A DNA stretch of 64,000 bases from Sthenelais limicola (Eukaryota > Annelida > Polychaeta > Phyllodocida > Sigalionidae). Under the pieces are notes generated by a model. The model did not search any database, was not told the origin of the DNA, and saw only the letters and a program-made list of their open reading frames with translations. The stretch's first letter is position 1; each line of letters begins with the position of its first letter. The position numbers and the translations under genes were made by a program. This document shows, one piece after another, positions 22,916 to 34,722 of the stretch. Location of the stretch: the NCBI GenBank assembly GCA_942159475.1, contig OW804095.1:147860808-147924807 (forward strand), written 5' to 3'.

Positions 22916-23303
22916 TGTTATCGTTATTTGCATACTTAATTATGGACCTTATCGATCCCAAACTAGTCCCTGAGGCGATTGGATCAATTGATAGGTTGGT
23001 TGGGAAATTAGGAATTTAAGAACCGATATAGGAAGGGAATAAACGTGTACATATTAAATTTTGTTAGTTTTTTTATTTTGTGATTAATAAGCGCACAATA
23101 AAATGCCTTTCACTCAACAAGCAAGGATAATTCACGATCTGTTATAACCAACTCTTTTTTACGAAAGGATAAGGATTAACTCCTTAGCTAAGGAAATGGT
23201 GATGTAACATAGATTAAGTACCGTACGGTGTGATGGGTGAAAGATATGCCATATATCGTGTGTTGGGTCTAAGATGATATAAGTGTGTAAGAATTTTATA
23301 TAT

Positions 23304-23538
23304 GGGTGATATCGCCAGAAAATGTACAATTTCCCTTCACCAATCCTCTCAAATAATTCAAATTTAAGACAAAAAAAAGGGTCAAAATTCAGTCCAACAT
23401 AACCAAACAGATTGTTTGAATTAAGGCAATATCAAATATACTCAAATATACCTAGTATTGTCCATTTCTCAGTCTAATTTAACAAGATTTACTAAATATG
23501 TCGATCTGCCAATTGTTCATTTTCTGAAGATTTGACCC
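23304..23538 (+). mobile_element. MITE-A, full length, ATAT duplication
   Basis: 235 bp; the left terminus has diverged (GGGTGATATCGCCAG) while the right keeps GACCC. ATAT flanks both sides. The interior is more diverged than in the 37-40 kb copies, so it is probably older. Confidence 0.85.
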
Positions 23539-23544
23539 ATATAC

Positions 23545-25530
23545 CTTATGTATTGTGAATCATTGTTTAGCCACTCGTTGCCAACCATTTCTCCGAAGCG
23601 ATGGGAATAAATCCTTAATTTGGGAAATGGACATGACGAGAATCAATAAAGATAGGACATAAAGGGCTACGAGATTGGGTGAAATTTATTCGCATGATAA
23701 ATGGGTTTACAAGACATGAAATTCAATTTCAATGGGGTCCCAACGGCCTCGTTTATTTCCAACACTCATGATAAAAAATAACAAAGTCCTATATATCTTC
23801 CGGTTTCTTACATAAAAAGTTTTTTTCCTACCTATACCTATTGAACGTATGCACCAGTAACTAATCAGAAAATATCTATTGCTTTTTTTTGCTTTTCTTT
23901 TCTTTTTTTTTTTTTACATAAACATACATTCCTCGCTATACCTAATGGAGGTAGGTACCAAGTTTACAAGTAATTTAAAGTTCCTGTATGTTAATGTTAA
24001 CATGAACATGTATATGATAGAAATAAAGACATTTAGAAAAACCCTCATTTTAGAATGATATGCGGAATGTACAAAATTAAAAACAGTTTAAGTAAAAATT
24101 AGGAGCAATTTAAGGGTCATCAATCATAAACCATATATCATATATGTTGTTATATTAAGAAACAAACTGTTGAATAAACAGTTTAAGTTTAGTTGAAGAT
24201 ATATATTTATTCAGCGAAAAGCGTTACATCATTGTGGATTACTCTCAGCTAATCCTGATTCTTACATGACTTTAGAAAAAAAAGAGAAATACTATTATCA
24301 CACCAATAGTGACGTTTTACGGGTTCTCAGTGGAGTTCTAACTTCTATTAAAATTGAGTTGAATGTTCCTGTATATTAATGGTGGGCGGAATTTTCGTTG
24401 CGTGATGAATGGATTTACAAATAATGTCCTTGCACATTAGGGTATGAATACTTTGATCCTTTGATTGCATGCTCTGAAAAGGTGAATTTCCCTTTGAACG
24501 CTTCTCTTTAAACATCTCGACCTATTTACAGTTTAAGAGACACAAATGTATTCAAAGGATGTCTTCTCATGTGTTTTCTGTTGTTTCAAATTCAAAAGAT
24601 ATTTTCTTTTTTAATTCTCATAAAAATATTGCGTAAGAGGTTCGTCTCTTATATCGGCGCCCCCACTCGCTGCACTGAAGTCTCTTTGAAGTTCTATTTC
24701 CTTTACAAACCCAGAAGATGTTATGCCGTTTTTTGACCCAGTGAATTCGCATAAATGTATTTTTAGAATGTTTATGTAGGAATTCAAATGACAATTTCAT
24801 ATATGGGCCAATGGAAGCAATACACATGAGCCTTTGGGGGAGATTATTGTATGTTATTTCAGAGTAACAGCTCACTACGTACGCAATATGCCATAGGACA
24901 TCTGGGAAGATCAGCTCTGAGCTGACAGGTTTCGTCCCATTTCTCACAAATGTTTTAACGATGTTCTGTTGAAGAGAAATAAAAATACGTATATATAATT
25001 ATGGATCATTGCATAATATATATATGTATACGCCTGGAACTTTATGTTTGATAAACGAGCATATATTTTATAATTTTTACACTTATTTAAAGTTCCTAGT
25101 AAGATATACCGAATGAATTTGAAATGTCAAGTGTTTTCTTTTTGTTCTACAGTATTTATTCAATCGATATTATATTTTCACCCTAGAAGCCAATGGCGAT
25201 GCTTCGGTGGTTAGTACCCGCAGTCGCCCACAGGGCGGCAGGGCGAATCAGCTCCAAGAAGCACACTTCTGGATGTGGGCCTATGTGATGATTAAAATGA
25301 ATTAAAATATTCTGGTCATGTTTTTCATCAAAATTCAGAGGCATAACTGAAAACCAGTGGGGAGGGGGAAGGAAAACAAATTTGTCCGCAAGAAGAAATA
25401 GTCATTGGAAAAAAACAGTGCTTGATTGGAAATATTTTTAATCTCTTCAAAATGACCACAGCAGGAAAGCTGGAAGAACAATCGCCTTGTATCAATAAAA
25501 GCCCATACCCACACACTTCGTTCAAGGACG
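23545..25530. other. no recognised gene
   Basis: AT-rich sequence with T-runs near 23885-23920. A minus-strand frame at 24618-24947 is discussed under rejected items. A short GC-rich patch at 25195-25265 is tRNA-like only at first sight. Confidence 0.4.
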
Positions 25531-25539
25531 CGTATGTTT

Positions 25540-25620
25540 GGGTCAGAGCATTAGAAAATGTACAATTTGATTTCACAAATGAAACAAATTTACGTCAAAA
25601 ATGAAGGTTAAAATACAGTT
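25540..25620 (+). mobile_element. MITE-A, left-end fragment
   Basis: GGGTCAGAGCATTAG, AAAATGTACAATTTG and the AAAATGAAGGTTAAAATACA segment match the left third of MITE-A. The rest is missing. Confidence 0.65.
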
Positions 25621-26209
25621 ATAAAGATTCTGGCCTACATATGCCTATGATGCTGAAATAAGTATATTATGGGAATATTTGAATATATATATATATATAA
25701 TGATGTAGGCCTATTGTTCCTACCATTAGAAAAGGGTCGCAATAATCTTTAGAATCAGATGAAAATAACTAATTCTGAAATAAATGAAATGGCAATAATA
25801 TTTATGTCAACAATGTAGTGACCACATATAATATATTTTAGGATATAATTTCAGCAACTTTCGTACCTAAGATATGCAGTGTCAGTTCTTATAGTAGGAC
25901 CATATGAGAAATCATTCACCTTTCCTTTCAATGACCTTTCAAGAAGGATTTTGGGCCCATTTCGTGAGAATCGACCATATACCATGTTCATTACTGTGGT
26001 ATATTGTCGTCTAGACATATAGTATCTAATGAATCTCTCCCTAATATCCCACAATAGCTGCAACTGGCAACACATCCTCGGGTATATATAAGTTGCTGCT
26101 GCAACGACTATGATACAATATGTATGATATACATTAGGTTAGCCATAGCTCCTCCGCAGCAACTCTAGCCATAGCATGAGCTTAAGTATTTCCTGCACTA
26201 TAGATGGAA

Positions 26210-26367
26210 GTGCCTTTCTGTCTCTTTTCTCTGTCTCCCTCCCTTCTTCTCTATCTCTATTTCCTGGGTATGATCATAAACTGCCTCCCTCTCAGCTCTC
26301 CCGCCCTTGATATAACACTTCAAAGTGTTGATAAAGGCGTAAAGCAACCATTCTCACTCACTCACTC
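26210..26367 (+). mobile_element. SINE-like retroposon (family F), copy 3, 13-bp target duplication
   Basis: The insert is flanked by the perfect 13-bp direct repeat ACTATAGATGGAA at 26197-26209 and 26368-26380. It reads 5' to 3' on plus: a pyrimidine-rich head, CCTGGGTATGATCATAAACT, the hairpin CGCCCTTGATATAACACTTC / AAAGTGTTGATAAAGGCG, TAAAGCAACC and a (CTCA)n tail. It gives the clearest polarity for the family. Confidence 0.85.
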
Positions 26368-26399
26368 ACTATAGATGGAAAGGATCCAAGAGCAGGACT

Positions 26400-26475
26400 T
26401 GGAATATTAGTTCACCTCCGCCGCCCCCGACCCGCCCCCCCCCCCTCCCACACACAATACCCCCCCCCCCCCAAC
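26400..26475. repeat. C-rich low-complexity tracts
   Basis: Two runs of ten or more C residues lie around an ACACACAATAC stretch. No function can be assigned. Confidence 0.7.
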
Positions 26476-26990
26476 TTAACTATAAGTTATAATTCAATTA
26501 ACATTGAATTATGAATATTAAATCAAATATTAAATTAGATTTAATATTAAATCAAAATGGGGCTTTGAGTGGAAGAGGGGTCTGGCAATGTTTTTGAATT
26601 CATAGGCTCCAAGGAATTTAAATCTCTACATTGTCAACGATTATTGTCAACAGTTATTGTTATTTACTGATAACAATTGTTCTATTCAGAAAATGTAGGG
26701 TTTCGGGCTTTAAAGCTAATACAATAATATACTCATAAGTTATTCGATATGTTTATTAAATGTATCGATATGTATTATTCATAAAATCTATTATCATCAT
26801 TATCACTACTATATGGGTTCCCAAGTACAATACAGGGCATCCGGCATGAAGGCTCGCTCAACAATCATTTCCTACTATTATTGATATAATTACGGTATTA
26901 TCGATGATAATGTTTATTAGCCATGATTATGATATTTACTATATACATAGTGCATTGTGATTTACTGGCCATGAAGGATGCAATCACAGT

Positions 26991-27517
26991 GGGTCCGGGC
27001 GTCAGAATATGTACAATTCGCCTTCGTAATCTCAGAGCGGCTCTATATATATATACACCGTATTTCCCCGCTTATAAGCCCAGGCTTATATTAATTTCAA
27101 ATGGGGATAGACCAGGCTTGTATTTGTGTTGGGTTTATATTTGGGGTAAGGGTTATAGTGCTTGTTTTACCATAACAACGTGTTTACCCCCCGGCTTATA
27201 AACGGGGCAGGCTTATAAACGGGGCCCGGGTTATAAACGGGGAAATACGGTATGTGATTCTGTATTGTACAAGTATACGGCTGGATATTGGGTGAAGTCG
27301 CCTGCATATGTATATATATCATATATAATTTGCTTCATCAATCTTTTAAAACTAACCGTCACTAATTTAAGACACAGGTTCTCGAACAGACCTTTTGAAT
27401 TACTGCAATACCAAATATACTCAGATATATGTCTAATATCAACCATTTTCAGCCTAAATAGCAGAATTCACTAAATGTGTAGAGCTGCCGATTGTACATT
27501 TTCTGACGCCCTGACCC
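26991..27517 (+). mobile_element. MITE-A subfamily copy (GGGCGTCAG type) split by another MITE
   Basis: The left end GGGTCCGGGCGTCAG and the right end CTGACGCCCTGACCC are inverted. The interior matches MITE-A (TTTAAGACACAGG, TACTCAGATATATG, GTGTAGAGCTGCC). The extra length comes mainly from the element at 27057-27251. Confidence 0.75.
27057..27251. mobile_element. MITE with ACCGTATTTCCCC termini
   Basis: The 195-bp element opens ACCGTATTTCCCCGCTTATA and closes with the reverse complement GGGGAAATACGGT. Its right part contains three near-identical (G)CTTATAAACGGGG units. It is non-coding, and it sits inside an older MITE-A copy. Confidence 0.8.
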
Positions 27518-27733
27518 ATGTACAATGGCCAGCCCTTCATGCAGCATCCCACTATAGAAATTGCTGGATCGGCAGCTGGGGGAGTACACTATTCTGGTTC
27601 ATATTGTTAGTTTTGGCATAGTGAACACCAGGCATAACATCTTGCATAGGCGATGGGCCATTCTCCAGTTATAACAGCTATATACCCTGCAGTACTGGCC
27701 TAACTGATGCTGCTGCAGCGCTTCCTCCCCCTT

Positions 27734-27945
27734 GGGCAAGGTTGCCTGAAAATGTACAATTCGCCTTCACCAATCCTCTCCAACAAACCATTTTAAAGAC
27801 AGAAATAAAGTTCAAAACGCAGTCTACCAGAGCAGATATATGTGTGTTAATATGTCACCGAGCAAAGTGTAATTACATGTACCTAGTATTTATCATTTTT
27901 CAGCTGGATTTGGTAGATTTTACTAAATGTGTAGAACTGCATGTT
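27734..27945 (+). mobile_element. MITE-A subfamily copy (GGGCRAGGTTG type), right end lost
   Basis: The start GGGCAAGGTTGCCTG then AAAATGTACAATTCGCC resembles that of 40520-40956. The interior matches the family to GTGTAGAACTGC, after which the terminus is missing. Confidence 0.65.
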
Positions 27946-28129
27946 ATTCTGAACTTTTACGCCCTTACATACCTATGCAGTCCATACTTCCAGTAACCTA
28001 TATCATGAATATACTGCCCCATTATATAGACATATTGGCATCGGTGCATGCCATCATATTTTGGGGTCATCTTAATATCATCATAATAAGGAAAATCAGT
28101 GTGCATAAAATTACAATTGTCAGGTCGTA

Positions 28130-28310
28130 AATAGGTGATTTGCATAGCCACCATGTTGAATTTCGATTCGCAAGGAATTCTGGGAGTTGTATGTCAGAGT
28201 GAAAACTAAAGAAAACATTCCATGTTCATCGTGGAATATACATCAGTCATCGAATGTATAAATAGGGGACTTGCATGTGCCACTGCGCAATATATGGCAA
28301 ATCCCCTATT
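28130..28310. mobile_element. MITE-D, rearranged copy
   Basis: The left end AATAGGTGATTTGCATAGCC matches the MITE-D terminus. The right part, 28261-28310, starts AATAGGGGACTTGCATG and ends GCAAATCCCCTATT, so one end appears as a short separate hairpin. Confidence 0.55.
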
Positions 28311-28884
28311 CGTATTAATTATTATATTGTAAAGAAATCGAAAGATTCGTAACTAAGACCGGTTTACAAGGTTTAAACAGATATCTAGTACCCCCCCCCC
28401 CCCCTCTCCCCCATCAACATTATAACCTTATATGCCAGAAGAAACAACAATTAATCTAACTGATGTTTGGGTTTAATGACAGCTTTTAACTAATTAACTG
28501 AGGAGGGTTGTTATTTTTTTTTGTACAAATTTATTTATTCAGACTAATTATTGCAAAATTATAGCACGCTCATCCGAAGATGAATTTTCGTTGTGCCCTG
28601 AGGTTACAAATAGTTTTTAAACTTATGTTGAGAGAGGACATGAATAGTATTACAGCCATTTGTTAATTAATGTCAAGGAACAGTTACATTACATATCGAA
28701 ATAATGAGAGGATATTAATGAGATGAATGAGGTGATGATAAAGTTTTCCAACATTAAGAACAAATACAAAGAGTGGTGTAACAAATAGGGAAATAAAATA
28801 CATTGTATAAATATCTACTATTTTACCAGCTTGTGCTGAGATACTGTAATAATGATACTAAGTAGGTTGGATGTCACATGCAAT

Positions 28885-29300
28885 TTAAAGTCAACCGAAG
28901 ATGTGCAGTTCGCCTTCACACATCCTCTCAAATATCCCAATTTAAAACGAAAGATAAGGATAAGCTCTTTGACTTAATGGAACAGCCTTTTTGAATCAAC
29001 GCAATATCATATATACTTAGATAAATGGGTCGGATTTTCAGAAAATGTACAATTAGCAGTTGTACACATTTAGTAAATTCTGCCAAATAAGGCTGCAATT
29101 TGGTCAATACTAGGTAAATTCGAGTATATTTGGCATTGCATTGATTCTAGCAATCAGTTTGGTGAGGTTGAACTGTATTTTGAACTTTATTTCCGTCTGA
29201 AATTTGGGTTATTTGAGAAGATTGGTGAAAATGAATTGTACATTTTCTGAAAATCTGACCCATATACCAATAGTATTTATCTTTTTAAGGCCTAATGTAG
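28885..29300 (+). mobile_element. old MITE-A copy interrupted by a younger one
   Basis: Left part 28885-29026 (CAGTTCGCCTTCACACATCC ... CAACGCAATATCATATATAC) continues at 29262-29300 (CAATAGTATTTATC ... TTAAGGCCTAATGTAG) in the family order. The interruption is the intact copy at 29027-29261. The right terminus is not preserved. Confidence 0.75.
29027..29261 (-). mobile_element. MITE-A, full length, nested
   Basis: 235 bp from GGGTCGG to CTGACCC. Flanks AAAT and ATAT differ by one base. It is inserted in the older copy 28885-29300, which gives the order of events. Confidence 0.95.
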
Positions 29301-29389
29301 TCCAATTTACTTCCCTCTCTATCCCTTTCTCTCAAAATGGGTTTCTCTTTATTGTTTACAAATGTGTCCATGTCCCCCTCTCCCTCTTC

Positions 29390-29416
29390 CTCAGTCCCAC
29401 TCCCTCTCTCTCTCTC

Positions 29417-29458
<42 letters not shown>

Positions 29459-29580
29459 CTCGCTGTCTGTTTGTCTGTCGCTCCCTCTCTCTCCTCCCCG
29501 CCTCTCCCTCTCCCTCTCCTATCCCGCATCCCCCATGCCCCATCTATCCCTTTCTCTCTCTCCCTCCCCCTATCACCGAT
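29390..29580. repeat. (CT)n / pyrimidine tract
   Basis: Mostly CTCTCT with C-rich interruptions. Poly Ser/Leu frames across it are artefacts of composition. Confidence 0.9.
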
Positions 29581-29599
29581 CTCTCTCCTTTACAAAGCT

Positions 29600-30220
29600 G
29601 TTCATGTTTAGGAAACGTAAAACCTTTATTTAGATATAAACTTAAATATTGGAAACTAGTTAAATATTGTATTTATTTCCTTACCTTTACATTGACATCC
29701 CAGTTATAAATATCCCCATTCTATGTATATATTCATGGACTGACATATGCATATCATTGTCCTCCCTTCTCAACCCCTCCCTGTTAATATTCAGAGTTTA
29801 ACTCCTATCCACACTGCATGAATGTTAATCAAACCGAGAGCAAGAAAAATTGCATTTCTTGTGCATTCGGCTAGGCTGTGATGTACTGACTGAAATGTCA
29901 AACGGTACTTTCATTGTATTACATTGGGAGCCCGGTCCTGAAAAGCGCTCACTGTAAAACCAGACTACCGGTATTCATAAGATACTTTTATTCACACAAA
30001 ATTCCTGTTCGTGGCAGCTTTTTATTTATTGGGCTTTGTTTGGACCTTTTCATTTCGCTTCAGGAATGTGATTTCTCGCACCCTCGTCGTGCGTTCTGTT
30101 TATATAGGATAATGATTCATATTTGGACTGTCACATGGAAAGGGATTTGCGAGTTAATGTAATCCGGTGTATTTAAGCGTTTGTTATTGCAAGTATAAGT
30201 GTGTATTTATAGTAGAAATG
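29600..30220. other. no recognised feature
   Basis: AT-rich sequence without recognisable exon or repeat. Confidence 0.4.
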
Positions 30221-30224
30221 GATC

Positions 30225-30400
30225 AAAATTATGTCTAAATGTGATCTATCACAGTAAAATGAGTCATCAGTTAATGGATGTTGAGATACCATCATATTTG
30301 AAAAGATGAGATTAAGTGGGTTCCAACGATGATAACATGTAGAAAATGAAAAGATATTTCTATTTTTGGATTTTTGGTTATATTCACTATTACATATGTA
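30225..30400 (+). mobile_element. MITE-C, degenerate fragment
   Basis: AAAATGAGTCATCAGTTAAT, TTGAGATACCATCATATTTG, AAAGATGAGATTAAG and GTTCCAACGATG align in order with one half of MITE-C (55604-56016). Confidence 0.6.
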
Positions 30401-30609
30401 TATCTTGATGTAATTGGATGTACACATACTGATTTGATGAGATCCAAATCATAATATAAATATTATGTTTATTCCTGTATACTATCTTCTAGATCTTGAT
30501 TCTTGTATCCTATCGACTGAAACTGAGCTAATTGAAAAAAACAGGAACAAGTATGATTGGAATATTATAGTATGTCATATATCTGTCATATATCTGACAT
30601 GTTCTCTAT

Positions 30610-31142
30610 GTTTCCAACATCTGGGATATTTGAATGAAAGAGTGCCAGTGGATGCATACTAGACAATTTCAATATAAAAGATTTCCATGAAGAGGACTTT
30701 CATTTTCACCATCTTTCATTTTCACCATTTTCCATGAACAGGACTTTATTTTCCACCATTTATTTTCAGACGGTTTTCTCTCTATATATCTAGCTTATAG
30801 GATATTTGAGGGAGAGAGAGGAATAATACTAATATAAAAAGGTGGCAGTAGACGCACACTATATTATAGGCCATTTCAATACAATTTCCATAAGCAGGAC
30901 TCATTATTTCCAGTAGAGAGAGGGAGGGAGGGGGGAATAATACTAATATAAAAATATGCCAGTGGATGCATACCCTATTATAGATAATATCAATACAATT
31001 TCCATAAAGTGGACTTAATTTTTCACCGTTTTCCGTCGACTTTCTCTCCATATTTCCAACATATGGGATATTTGAAAGAGAGAGAGAGAGGGGAGGAATA
31101 ATACCAATATAAAAGGTGCCAGTGGATGCATACCATATTACT
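30610..31142. repeat. diverged tandem repeat array
   Basis: The block (G)CCAGTGGATGCATAC recurs at about 30641, 30958 and 31112, with a more diverged GGCAGTAGACGCACAC at about 30845. Each is preceded by GGGATATTTGA-like or purine-rich sequence and AATAATACTAATATAAAA, and followed by TTTCAATA and TTTCCAT. Spacing is irregular (about 113-204 bp), so units have gained and lost parts. Confidence 0.65.
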
Positions 31143-32018
31143 GTGTGAGAGCGCTCTCATTTACAGGCTTTGACCCATCTACTTACCAGGCTAGGTGCCA
31201 GTAGTAAATCATCAACACAACAAAAGGGGAAATATGCAGGATGAGATTAGCGTTATCATATAGATATCAAAATGAATACAGTCACCTAGCAATTATCATA
31301 TATAAAGCATCCGGGCGCCACTGAGCTCCAGAAAAGGCACTTTATTAGCGCCTGGCATGACAACATACATATCTGACATAGTGATCGGTGTATATTGAAT
31401 TGAGATACCCCCACATACCTCACCGTGATGTCCTCGACATAATTACAGATTAAACCTCAACTTCCTAGTAAGTCTCAGTTAACTGTAAAAATAATCCTGA
31501 AAATGGTGGAAAAATAATCAGAATAGTTCTTCACTCTCGGCATTGTTTGTGGGAATGCGAGCAATGACATTAAATGATGTGCAATCCCATATTCACTAAA
31601 TGTGATTTTTTTTTAGAAAATCTTGGAAAAAAACGTCAATTTGGGGAATATTGTGTGTTTTCAAGACACATTTAGTCAATTTCTGCTTAGGACATTGCCC
31701 CGCCTTCTTATACACAGAAAACTGAATGATGAACAATTGGTCACCAACCTCAAAAGCCACCTTTAACTCCACCCAATCCACGAATCACCAATCTTACTAA
31801 AGTACCAGAAACTAAGGTATATTAATTATACCCCCACCCCATCCCACTTCACATACCATACGAGGTAAAATACTTCAAGAATTCGGCTTTTTACTTACCG
31901 CATTGTACTAAAGAACGTGAAGAATTAACTTAATACTTCATACCAACGTGAAACAAACATGTTCTCAAGCATAGTTATCACTGACCAAAAATATTGTTCA
32001 AATTAAATTTCAGCTATT

Positions 32019-32335
32019 GCCAAAAAAAGAAATAGGTGTGTTTCCGATTTACCCGCCCCCCCCCCTACCTAGAAAAACCTTACCCTACCTAAAAGTTTCT
32101 TTGCCATACCTGATTTTTTCCCCATCATATTTTCAAACGGGTTTTCCTAACCCAAAACTGTCAAAAAGCATATTTCCCATTTTCAAAACAACTATTGTTA
32201 TGAAAAAGACATTTTTTTTCAGTTCCTGGGAGGTGGTTTCCAAACAAAAAAAAATTAACAAACAAAAAAAGTTACCCCCCCCCCCTACCTAGTTTTCAGC
32301 CAGATAAATCGGAAACACACCTATTTTTTTTTGGC
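32019..32335. mobile_element. TIR element with CTATT duplication
   Basis: The left end GCCAAAAAAAGAAATAGG then TGTGTTTCCGATTTA is mirrored on the right by TAAATCGGAAACACACC and TATTTTTTTTTGGC. CTATT flanks both sides (32014-32018 and 32336-32340). It is about 317 bp with C-runs and CCTACCTA motifs inside and no coding capacity. Confidence 0.8.
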
Positions 32336-32689
32336 CTATTCATTATGATCTACTGCTATAGAAGAATCGTGAGAAACTAAACGAATAAGCTTATATATGT
32401 CATTTCCTCGCTTTGCATTCCTGACATTATACATAGCGACTTATATCAAAAGACAAAACCTCCAGCAGCAGACAGATATTTTTCAGCCAATTGTGAATAG
32501 AGGTGGAATTTGAGAATCATTCAAAGGCAGTGACAAGTGGGCCTTAGGACAGGACAAGGGAGGCAGGCATTTGTTGGGGGTAATATTCGCTGTTAGGATT
32601 TATGTTTCTTTGTATTCATCATAGACTAACAGGATCACTTTCACTCTGTACAATTCCCTCCAGTCCAAGCGCTGGCTTCTTCCATCCAC

Positions 32690-32815
32690 CACCACAGGGC
32701 TTAGAGACCCTTCCAGCAGGGGAGCATAGGCACCACTCGGGACAATGCGTAACGATTAATTTGATTGTAAACTTTGTTTCCACATCAATAAAACATACAA
32801 TACTGAATAGCACAA
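32690..32815 (+). mobile_element. LINE-like 3' tail
   Basis: GGAGCATAGGCACCACTCGG, ACAATGCGTAACGATTAATT and then CATCAATAAAACATACAATA give the layout of a non-LTR 3' end. No reverse-transcriptase motif is in front of it. Confidence 0.35.
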
Positions 32816-33469
32816 CTATGTGTGGCAAAAGGTACATATCTCGGTCACAGACAACTCTTCTGAAGGTACAACAGCTAGTAGTGCACCAAAATGGCCTAAA
32901 CTGGAGGTTTTTAATCCCTTTAGTAGATGACTAAGGTGGTAACGGCCCCAAGATGTTTCAAGGCAGGCACTAAAGGGTACTAGGGGAGGACCACCAAAAT
33001 ATGGAGGAAAAAAAACTAAAAATGCACAGACTAAGATGTATATCCTTCTAGGAATTCTACAATCTCGAAAGAGCCATCTAAATATTATCAGGAGGAAAAC
33101 AACTAAATAGGAACCCGCTTTACCATGTAATCTGAAAAGCTGTACAACTTGAGACTCATGCCTTATTTCCTTATAGTATCCATATTGTGCCTTCTGTAGC
33201 TGTAGGTTTACTGCCTGCTTAAAGTTCCTTATTTTCTCTTTCCTTTTTACATTCAACTTTGCTGAACTCATTCTTCATATGTTTCAGTGATGTTAATAGC
33301 ATTCATAACAAGTTATCAACATAGAATTAAGGCATGTGGTATAATCAACTAGTGATCCATTGTAAAACTTACATAAATATGTTATCTAGTGCTAAAGCAA
33401 AGTGGCCCCTTGAAGGAATCAGCTTCCACATACTCCCTTTTTTAAAATCTATTGTAGAAATGGGGTAGT

Positions 33470-33700
33470 GAAGAGGAAAGTGCAAATGAAAGAAGGAAGT
33501 AAAGAAAGAAAGAAAGAAAGAGAGATGGAGAGAAGAGAGAGATAGAGATAGCCTGGAGGAAAAGGGGGAGAGGGAGAGAAGGGAAGGAAGGAGGGACAGG
33601 AGAGAGGGTGTGAAAGACAGGGAGTGTGAGAGAGAGGGTGAAAGAGGGAGAAAGAGAGAGAGGTGGGGGAGAAAGAAAGGAGGCTGAGAGTCTTGTATTA
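33470..33700. repeat. purine-rich tract (GA-rich)
   Basis: (GAAA)n at about 33506-33520 passes into mixed GAGAGG sequence on the plus strand. Low complexity. Confidence 0.85.
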
Positions 33701-34079
33701 TCCGCTACCCTATTCTAGGTCAGCTCGACCTAGTTATTCTCAAATGATGCATCAGGAGGCCATGCTGCTTCCGCCCAGCTCACGGTGCACACTATAAAAA
33801 CTAGCTAGTAATCCTTGGACTCATATCTCTTCATATTTATTCAATCAAGAACTTGTCAGAGAGAAGGGGAGATAGAGGGATACAGAGAGTAGAAGTCCTT
33901 ATTTCAACATCATGAGAAAGCCACGTACATTAGCATCAAGAGAGGGGCAAACAGTAGATAATTTTATAAACCTAAAGGACACTTTTTAATTCAACTTGGC
34001 ACTAATAATCACATCAAAACCCAATTCTTACATAGTGCATTCTTCATAGGAAATATAACCATCATCCCCACATGGTGCC

Positions 34080-34230
34080 CTTATGGTGCCTACACAGCGG
34101 TTCTGTGGGGGCAGACTGACTGCCTGCTCGGGGGAAGTTGTGGCACAGGGCATTAAGGCCCAGTCGTAAGCTGGCCTGCTGTGTATCTCTTCCGTACAGT
34201 GTGGAATAAAATCTTAATAAATGCAATTAT
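34080..34230 (+). mobile_element. LINE-like 3' tail
   Basis: The GC-rich structured tract (GGGGGCAGACTGACTGCCTG, GGCACAGGGCATTAAGGCCC) is followed by GGAATAAAATCTTAATAAAT, as in CR1- or L2-like 3' ends. Confidence 0.35.
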
Positions 34231-34487
34231 TACTACTTTCCTGCAGCTAGAAAAATAATATAGACCTTCCGATACAAATAATTCTATGGAAGATATTGAT
34301 AGGTTAAGGTATAAATAAGGTCTTGCAGAATTGAATATTTATATAACAGTTATATAGTCATAGACCATGTATTGTTTTTGTATACTTATTTATGTTCGTT
34401 GTAGGTATGTTATTCTGTCTACACTGTAATGTTGCATGTATCTACGTACATGCGTGCATGATGTATGGACGCAAAACACTCATATAT

Positions 34488-34722
34488 GGGTCAGATTTTC
34501 AGAAAATGTACAATTGGCAGCTGTACACATTTAGTAAATTCTGCTAAATTAGGATGAAAAATGGTCAATACTAGGTAAATTCGAGTATATTCGGTATTGT
34601 ATTGATTCTAGCAATCTGTCTGTTTAGGTTTAACTGTATTTTGAACTTTATTTTCGTCTGAAATGTGGGTTATTTGAGAGGATTGGCGAAGGTGAATTGT
34701 ACATTTTCTCAAAAACTGACCC
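34488..34722 (-). mobile_element. MITE-A, full length, ATAT duplication
   Basis: 235 bp, GGGTCAG to CTGACCC, ATAT on both sides. Confidence 0.95.

Noticed and set aside
24618..24947. Minus-strand frame with a zinc-finger-like LQCSEWGRRYKRR
   Set aside because: The second Cys is Trp, the His pair is absent and no neighbouring finger aligns in frame; too weak for a call.
25195..25265. tRNA-like GC-rich patch (TTCGGTGGTTAG, GGGCGAATC)
   Set aside because: No acceptor stem or proper T arm could be formed; not supported as tRNA or SINE.
29204..29711. Ser/Leu/Pro frames
   Set aside because: They start in a MITE terminus and run through a (CT)n tract.
32816..33271. Minus-strand 151-codon frame with a basic start (MSSAKLNVKRKEKIRNFKQA)
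   Set aside because: The start resembles the spacer before a LINE reverse transcriptase, but no reverse-transcriptase block follows and the later part looks random. It overlaps a LINE-like tail on the other strand.
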